Part shown: piece by piece, positions 1 through 5,521 of the stretch
How positions within the stretch are numbered: the stretch's first letter is position 1
Layout: the number at the start of each line of letters is the position of its first letter
DNA from: JBNLBT01 sp050303435
GTDB taxonomy: Bacteria; Pseudomonadota; Gammaproteobacteria; Xanthomonadales; Marinicellaceae
Length of the DNA stretch: 8,595 nucleotides
Direction: 5' to 3'
Assembly: GCA_050303435.1 (NCBI GenBank)
Contig: JBNLBT010000128.1
Coordinates: forward strand, 1 to 8,595
The notes under the pieces: generated by a model
Told to the model about the DNA's origin: nothing
Databases searched by the model: none
The model's input: only the letters and a program-made list of their open reading frames with translations
Program-made: the position numbers and the translations under genes

Positions 1-1194
1 GGTGATCGGCGGCGGTTGCGGCGCCTGGCATTGGGCGCCCAAGGCCTGTTGCAGGCCCAGCCGTTCGGCCGCGGACTGTCCGGCGCGCGCACGGCCATTG
101 AACACATCGGCTACGTGCAGCTTGACACCATCTCAGTGGTTGAGCGGGCGCATCACCACGTGGTGCACAGTCGGGTGCCGGGCTATCAAGCGACGATGGC
201 CGACCGGCTGTTGCAGCGCGGCGAAATATTCGAGTACTGGTCGCACGCCGCGGCGTTCTTGCCGATGCGCGATTTTCGCTATTCACTGCCGTATAAACAC
301 GCCATCAAAAGCGGGCAGACGCATTGGTTTAAAAACCCCGACCACACATTGATGAATGAATTGTTGCAGCGCGTGCGTGTGGACGGGCCGCTGCGCGCCC
401 GCGACGTGGAATCGGGCAGACCGGCCCAGGGCGGCTGGTGGAACTGGAAACCGGCCAAAAAAGCCTTGGAACAGCTGTACATGCAGGGCGATCTGATGGT
501 ATGTGACCGACAGGGCTTTCAGAAAACCTACGATTTGACCGAACGGGTGTTGCCTGCGGCTGTGGACACCCGAGTGCCCAGCGCGGCGGAGATGGCCGAG
601 CATTTGCTGGATCAGCAACTGCGCTGTCACGGCGTGGTGAGCCTGAAGGGCTTAACTTACCAGCGCCGTCAAAGCAACTTGCGCCGGGCGATGAAGACCC
701 TGCTGGATCAACGCCTGAGTGATGGCTTGATGCAAACGCTGCGCCTCAAGAGCGGGGATGTTTTCAACATCGAATCCGGGGCCTTGGAACGGCCCTTGAC
801 CCGTGTGAACAAGCGCTTGCGGATTCTCTCGCCGTTTGACAACAGCGTGATCCAGCGCGAGCGCCTGAGCAGCCTGTTTGACTACGATTACCAGATCGAG
901 TGCTACGTGCCGTCGCATAAAAGACAATACGGCTATTTTTGTCTGCCGCTGCTGTACGGCGATGCGTTTGTCGGGCGCATGGATTGCAAGGCGCACCGCA
1001 AAGAGCGGTGTCTGGAAATCAAGGCGCTGCATTTTGAGGTGCACAGCGGGGACAGCGACGCGCTGATGGCCGCCTTTGTGCCCGCCGTCGAGGCTTTCAT
1101 GGCATTTCAGGATTGCACACGGGTGCGCTTGACGCGGGTGGACCCCGCCGCGTACCAACAGCCGCTTGAACGGGCATTGGCTGGCTTGCGGTGA
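1..1194 (+). CDS. ycaQ: YcaQ/AlkZ-family DNA glycosylase (winged-helix HTH_42 protein), 5' end outside window
   Basis: A DNA-repair enzyme of the family of E. coli YcaQ and Streptomyces AlkZ, which cut the N-glycosidic bond of alkylated bases and unhook interstrand crosslinks in the cytoplasm. The E. coli enzyme depends on a Q-x-D motif. Here that motif is QLD, with Gln codon 118-120 and Asp codon 124-126, followed by TISVVERA. Other family blocks, numbered from the TTG at base 16, are YWSHAAAFLPMRDFR (about 74-88), GGWWNWKPAKKALEQLY (139-155), LSPFDN (271-276), KRQYGYFCLPLL (302-313) and GRMDCKAHR (320-328). The frame stays open to base 1, and the E. coli protein has about ten more residues before the matching AAQGLL segment. 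The true start is therefore probably upstream, and the TTG at 16 is unlikely to be it. The rest of the protein is intact and ends at TGA 1192-1194. Family assignment is confident; substrate range is inferred. Confidence 0.9.
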   Translation, partial: GDRRRLRRLALGAQGLLQAQPFGRGLSGARTAIEHIGYVQLDTISVVERAHHHVVHSRVPGYQATMADRLLQRGEIFEYWSHAAAFLPMRDFRYSLPYKHAIKSGQTHWFKNPDHTLMNELLQRVRVDGPLRARDVESGRPAQGGWWNWKPAKKALEQLYMQGDLMVCDRQGFQKTYDLTERVLPAAVDTRVPSAAEMAEHLLDQQLRCHGVVSLKGLTYQRRQSNLRRAMKTLLDQRLSDGLMQTLRLKSGDVFNIESGALERPLTRVNKRLRILSPFDNSVIQRERLSSLFDYDYQIECYVPSHKRQYGYFCLPLLYGDAFVGRMDCKAHRKERCLEIKALHFEVHSGDSDALMAAFVPAVEAFMAFQDCTRVRLTRVDPAAYQQPLERALAGLR

Positions 1195-1284
1195 AAATGA
1201 ACTGCTTATTGATCAAGCTGCCTGGCTGGCATGAGATGCGGGCGATCGATTGCATTGTGCCTGCTGCCAGAACGGGTGCCGCGG

Positions 1285-1293
1285 TGCTATATT
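1285..1293 (+). promoter_or_regulatory. Possible extended -10 promoter element upstream of the propeller lipoprotein gene
   Basis: TGCTATATT fits the extended -10 pattern TGnTATAAT with one mismatch in the hexamer. It lies 72 bases before the ATG at 1366, in the 171-base gap after the glycosylase gene. No good -35 hexamer is visible at the right distance, which extended -10 promoters can tolerate. This is a match by eye only. The rest of the gap holds an 8-base palindrome TTGATCAA (1209-1216) and no convincing terminator. Confidence 0.3.
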
Positions 1294-1365
1294 TCAACAA
1301 ACTTATTCGCCGCGCGCGGGTCTGAATCAAGCCAACATGAATTCACGTCCAATGGAGAAAACAGC

Positions 1366-2340
1366 ATGAAACGCCAGGCGCGACAATTCTTTTCAGTGCT
1401 GTGGGTGTTGACCGCGCTGCTGGCGTGTTCAGGTCAACGGAGCCACAGGTCAAGCGATGCCGTCATCACGATTATAAGTGAGACAGCGCCCCGCGGCATC
1501 ACCCGCAACATCGCACAAGACGCCAACGGACGCATCTGGGTGGTTTCATGGTCCGGGGTGTATCAATACGACGGCGCGGTATTCAGAAAAATGACAAGCG
1601 CGGAAAACCTCGTCCTGTATTTTTCTGTTGTGCCGACCAGCACCGGCACACTCTGGGTGGGCTCGGTGACTTCGGGGGCTTTTTATTTTGACGGGCAGGC
1701 GTTCAATCAGCTGAGCACCCGCGAAGGCCTGGTGAATGACCGGGTGATCGACCTGCACGAAGACCGCCTCGGCAGGCTGTGGTTCGCCACCGAAGCGGGG
1801 GCCAGTGTGTACGATGGCCACACACTGCGCCACTTCACCACGGAAAACGGTCTGCCCAACGATGAATTGAGCGCCGTGATTGAAGATGCCAGCGGACGCA
1901 TCTGGCTGGCCAGCCGCGGCGGCGTGTTCATTTACGATGGACTCGGATTTTCGCCGTTCAATCGGCCCTCAGGACAACCGTTCAACAACGTCAGATCGTT
2001 CAGCATGGGCGCCGACGGTGTCCTGTGGCTGGGCGGGCAGGATGGCCTGTGGCGATTCGATGGGCGGACCCTCACGCAAATTGCCAGCGAATTCGTCGGG
2101 GACGTGCATGCCGACAGCAACGGCGTGATCTGGACCAGTTCAGAAGCCAGGGAATTGAATGGCTGGGCCCTGACCCGCTACGACAGAAGCCCTGTGGCAC
2201 TGGACGCGTATACGCCGACGCGCCTGTGGCACAGTCCAGGCATGCTGTTTGGTGTGTTGCCCGAGCGCAGCGGCGCGGTGTGGGTTGGTACACTGGATGG
2301 CGTGTGCCGTTACCTCGAGGGCGAGGTGGCGTGTTTTTAA
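1366..2340 (+). CDS. Exported lipoprotein: single seven-bladed two-component-regulator-type beta-propeller
   Basis: A 324-residue protein predicted to be a lipoprotein. The N-terminus MKRQARQFFSVLWVLTALLAC carries a basic head, a hydrophobic stretch and a lipobox (LLA before Cys21). Residue +2 is Ser, not Asp, which favours the outer membrane under the E. coli sorting rule. The start is ATG 1366 because GGAG lies 8 bases upstream and the signal sequence begins there; an in-frame extension to 1231 has neither. The body is seven repeats of the Reg_prop type (D-x-x-G-x-[IL]-W-[VFL]-x-[TS]...G[VL]-x-x-[YF]-[DE]-G). The repeat tryptophans are W58, W97, W139, W180, W221, W256 and W306, about 35-50 residues apart. 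Seven blades would make one closed propeller. In the family such repeats usually form the sensor part of large hybrid histidine kinases or GGDEF proteins. No membrane helix, Y_Y_Y domain or kinase follows here, and the protein ends with blade seven. Ligand and role are unknown. Confidence 0.88.
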   Translation: MKRQARQFFSVLWVLTALLACSGQRSHRSSDAVITIISETAPRGITRNIAQDANGRIWVVSWSGVYQYDGAVFRKMTSAENLVLYFSVVPTSTGTLWVGSVTSGAFYFDGQAFNQLSTREGLVNDRVIDLHEDRLGRLWFATEAGASVYDGHTLRHFTTENGLPNDELSAVIEDASGRIWLASRGGVFIYDGLGFSPFNRPSGQPFNNVRSFSMGADGVLWLGGQDGLWRFDGRTLTQIASEFVGDVHADSNGVIWTSSEARELNGWALTRYDRSPVALDAYTPTRLWHSPGMLFGVLPERSGAVWVGTLDGVCRYLEGEVACF

Positions 2341-2391
2341 TGAGGTTGACTGTCGTTGCGCCATCCCGGCCACGACGGCACCAGGAAATGC

Positions 2392-2397
2392 AAGGAG
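2392..2397 (+). promoter_or_regulatory. Strong Shine-Dalgarno site fixing the start of the small membrane protein
   Basis: AAGGAG ends 6 bases before ATG 2404 and decides this start over an in-frame upstream ATG at 2356, which has no such site. Confidence 0.75.
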
Positions 2398-2403
2398 ATT
2401 GAC

Positions 2404-2802
2404 ATGAACGAATTCCGTCGACCATTGATTGTTAACTGCGCTTTGTGCCTGTTGTTGCTGCAGACGGCTGTGACAATCGCGCTCAGCATTGTCGTTGTGC
2501 AACAGGCCCCACCCGAGCAATCCCGGGTCATACTTTGGAGTCTGATGAGCGCGCTGATATTGTTGCAGTTGTTTATTATTTATCATTTGAGTCAATGCAG
2601 GAACTGGGCAAGATGGCTGACTCTGGCTGTGCTGGCCTTGTCCGTGCTTGATTTGATCACGGCAACTGAACCCACCCCCGGTGATGGCTTGGTGATTCCA
2701 CTTTTGTGGGTGGCTGAGGGACTTTTCATTCTCAGCGCGTTGTTGTTGATTGCGCCTCAATCCAATGCGTGGTTCCGGCAAGGGCGCTCAAATCCGGGTT
2801 GA
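2404..2802 (+). CDS. Small four-helix inner-membrane protein of unknown function
   Basis: A 132-residue hydrophobic protein with no enzymatic motif. Four membrane segments are visible, at about residues 8-32, 42-62, 69-87 and 96-117, joined by short loops. The loop before the third helix reads CRNWARWL. A basic-aromatic N-W-A-R-W element of this kind is common in small uncharacterised bacterial membrane proteins, and the tail ...NAWFRQGR is also typical of them. The start is ATG 2404, directly behind AAGGAG. The gene follows the propeller lipoprotein gene by 63 bases and may be co-transcribed with it; I see no clear promoter or terminator in that gap. Its stop region overlaps the likely -35 of the ABC exporter operon. 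I do not recognise a function. That it is a real gene is supported by the ribosome-binding site and the consistent membrane topology. Confidence 0.78.
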   Translation: MNEFRRPLIVNCALCLLLLQTAVTIALSIVVVQQAPPEQSRVILWSLMSALILLQLFIIYHLSQCRNWARWLTLAVLALSVLDLITATEPTPGDGLVIPLLWVAEGLFILSALLLIAPQSNAWFRQGRSNPG

Positions 2803-2828
2803 GCTTTGTTGTGTGCGGGCGGTACAAT
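2799..2828 (+). promoter_or_regulatory. Probable sigma-70-type promoter for the ABC exporter operon
   Basis: TTGAGC (2799-2804) and TACAAT (2823-2828) are separated by 18 bases, matching 4/6 and 5/6 of the consensus. Transcription would begin near 2835, giving a leader of about 20 bases that contains GGAGG (2843-2847), 7 bases before ATG 2855. The -35 overlaps the stop region of the upstream membrane-protein gene. Identified by eye. Confidence 0.5.
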
Positions 2829-2854
2829 ACGGCGCATTTGGCGGAGGCTTTGGC

Positions 2855-3777
<923 letters not shown>

Positions 3778-3781
<4 letters not shown>

Positions 3782-4539
3782 ACCATCGCGGCATTGCAGC
3801 CATTTATCGATTTGAAATGGCCCGGACTTTTCGCACCATCGGGCAAAGCATCGCTTCGCCGGTGATTTCCACGGTGCTGTATTTCATCGTTTTTGGTTCG
3901 GCCATCGGCTCGCGCATCACCGCCATCGACGGGGTCAGCTACGGCGCCTTCATTGTGCCCGGACTGATCATGCTGACGATCCTCGGGCAGAGCATTTCCA
4001 ACGCCTCCTTTGGCATCTACTTCCCGCGCTTTTCCGGCACCATCTATGAAATCCTTTCCGCGCCGCTGTCGCACGCCGAGATTGTTCTTGGATACGTTGG
4101 TGCGGCGGCCACCAAATCGGTGATGATCGGCGTCATCGTGCTGCGCACCGCGGGCTTTTTCGTGCCGCGGGAAATACAGCACCCACTGTGGATGGCGTTT
4201 TTTCTGATCGCCACCTGCGTCACCTTCTCACTGCTCGGATTCATCATCGGCGTGTGGGCCGACGGCTTTGAAAAGCTGCAAATCATTCCCTTGCTGGTGA
4301 TCACGCCCCTGACCTTTCTGGGCGGCAGTTTTTATTCCATCAACATGCTGCCGGAATTCTGGCAAAAGGTGTCCCTGCTGAATCCGGTGGTGTATCTGGT
4401 CAGCGGATTTCGCTGGAGCTTTTACGAAAATTCGGACGTGTCGCTGACCACCAGTGTGGTGATGATTCTGGTGTTCCTGGCCTTGTGTATGGCCATCATT
4501 GCCTGGATTTTCAAAACCGGTTACCGCCTGAAAAACTGA
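3778..4539 (+). CDS. yadH: ABC-2 exporter permease (YadH-like)
   Basis: The 253-residue membrane subunit that pairs with the preceding ATPase to form an inner-membrane exporter of the ABC-2 family. Six membrane segments are predicted, at about residues 25-45, 55-75, 103-125, 138-160, 168-186 and 224-246. Family hallmarks are YFIVFGSAIGSRI (35-47), FIVPGLIM (58-65), LTFLGGSFYS (178-187) and LNPVVYLVSGFRW (201-213). All resemble the E. coli YadH sequence (256 residues). The start is ATG 3778, which shares bases with the ATPase stop (ATGA) and has GGAGG at 3769-3773; an in-frame upstream start at 3712 lies inside the ATPase gene and is not credible. No missing segment or frameshift is visible. 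Expression should be coupled to the ATPase from the promoter near 2799-2828. The exported substrate cannot be read from the sequence. Confidence 0.9.
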
Positions 4540-4636
4540 ATGGCGCGGCAACACCCGGGAAAAGTGAGACCGCACTCACAGAATTGCCTGTGGGATGATT
4601 TACCATGGGGGTTTCGATCTTTAAGGCTGCAAGCGC
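4540..4636 (+). other. Intergenic spacer with two overlapping small hairpins
   Basis: Two inverted repeats share sequence: GTGAG (4564-4568) with CTCAC (4575-4579), and CACAG (4577-4581) with CTGTG (4588-4592). The two stems are mutually exclusive. No long T run follows either, so a classical terminator for the permease gene is not supported. No convincing promoter for the esterase was found. An AAGG at 4622-4625 may act as a weak ribosome-binding site. Confidence 0.3.
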
Positions 4637-5461
4637 ATGCAAAATTCCACACGTCATTGGCTTTGGCTTGGCCCGCTGATGCTGTTCTGCGCCCCTGGCC
4701 GGGCCCTGTTCATCGCCGATTTCGAGGCCATTGATCTGCCCGTCATTCCCGCCACCACAGAAGAACCTTCGGCGCGCCACACGGCCGTGCCGCTGGGCAG
4801 CAGCGCGGCCGCGCAGGGTTATTATGAATACCTGCCGCCCGGTTATGCGGACGGCACCCAGGATTACCCGTTGCTGGTGTTTATTCACGGCCTCGGTGAA
4901 AACGGCAACGGCACCACCGAACTGAATCGCGTGCTGGCCAACGGGCCGCCCAGACTGATCAACGAAGACAGCTGGGACAACGCGCGGCCATTTGTGGTGC
5001 TGTCACCGCAACGCGGCGGCGGGGGCTGCACTTCCGCCAGCCAGATTGAAAATTTCATCGACTTTGCGCTGCTCAACTACGACATCAACCCCGAGCGCGT
5101 GTACCTCACCGGTTTGAGCTGCGGCGGCATCGGCAGCTGGAATTATCTGGGGCTGGCCTTGAATTCGCAGATCGCCGCCATGGTGCCCATCGCTGGCAAC
5201 GGCACCAACGTCTTCAACAACGTCGGCTGCCCGATGGGCCTCACGCCGATCTGGGCTTTTCACGGCGACGCCGATCCCACCGTCAATGTGTCCGGCACCG
5301 TCAATCCCATCAGCGGCATTCTGGCCTGCAGCGACCCGCAACCCGACGACGTGGGCATGGTCATCTACCCCGGTGTCGGCCACAATTCCTGGCGACGCAC
5401 CTACGATTTGAGCGCCGGTCACGACATTTATCAATGGCTGCTGACGCACAAAAAAAACTGA
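4637..5461 (+). CDS. Secreted alpha/beta-hydrolase, serine esterase/phospholipase-like
   Basis: A 274-residue exported hydrolase of the alpha/beta fold, near the prolyl-oligopeptidase/CE1-type esterases often labelled 'phospholipase/carboxylesterase'. The N-terminus has a hydrophobic signal peptide with likely signal-peptidase I cleavage after GRA (about residue 23). Cys18 is not in a good lipobox because Phe precedes it. The catalytic set is visible: oxyanion region FIHGLGENG (72-80), nucleophile elbow GLSCGG with Ser161, acid probably Asp213 in FHGDADPTV, and His249 in GVGHNSW. Four cysteines remain in the mature protein (131, 162, 198, 231), and Cys162 directly follows the nucleophile. It begins 97 bases after the permease gene and converges on the large minus-strand gene. 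The start is ATG 4637, which begins the signal peptide; its ribosome-binding site is weak. The substrate is unknown, and the location is inferred to be periplasmic or extracellular. Confidence 0.85.
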   Translation: MQNSTRHWLWLGPLMLFCAPGRALFIADFEAIDLPVIPATTEEPSARHTAVPLGSSAAAQGYYEYLPPGYADGTQDYPLLVFIHGLGENGNGTTELNRVLANGPPRLINEDSWDNARPFVVLSPQRGGGGCTSASQIENFIDFALLNYDINPERVYLTGLSCGGIGSWNYLGLALNSQIAAMVPIAGNGTNVFNNVGCPMGLTPIWAFHGDADPTVNVSGTVNPISGILACSDPQPDDVGMVIYPGVGHNSWRRTYDLSAGHDIYQWLLTHKKN

Positions 5462-5520
5462 CCATCCATGACGCGTGATGGCGCGGCGCCGGTGGCGCGG
5501 AACCACCACGCAGTGCATGG
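5450..5520 (-). terminator. Possible terminator of the large minus-strand gene, in the convergent spacer
   Basis: The 60-base spacer between the converging genes is full of inverted repeats. CCATG (5466-5470) can pair with CATGG (5516-5520), and GCGTG (5473-5477) with CACGC (5507-5511). Inside, GCGCC (5486-5490) can pair with GGCGC (5494-5498), or alternatively GGTGG (5491-5495) with CCACC (5503-5507). Read on the minus strand, the stem is followed about 8 bases later by eight T (plus-strand A run 5450-5457, inside the last codons of the esterase). No matching T run follows on the plus strand, so it may serve mainly the minus gene. Folding was judged by eye. Confidence 0.4.
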
Positions 5521-5521
5521 C

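Noticed and set aside
652..1158. Minus-strand open frame opposite the YcaQ-like gene.
   Set aside because: It overlaps the conserved glycosylase fully and shows no motif or start signal of its own.
1195..1250. Possible terminator after the YcaQ-like gene (TGCC/GGCA and the TTGATCAA palindrome).
   Set aside because: The stems are four base pairs or purely palindromic, and no T run follows.
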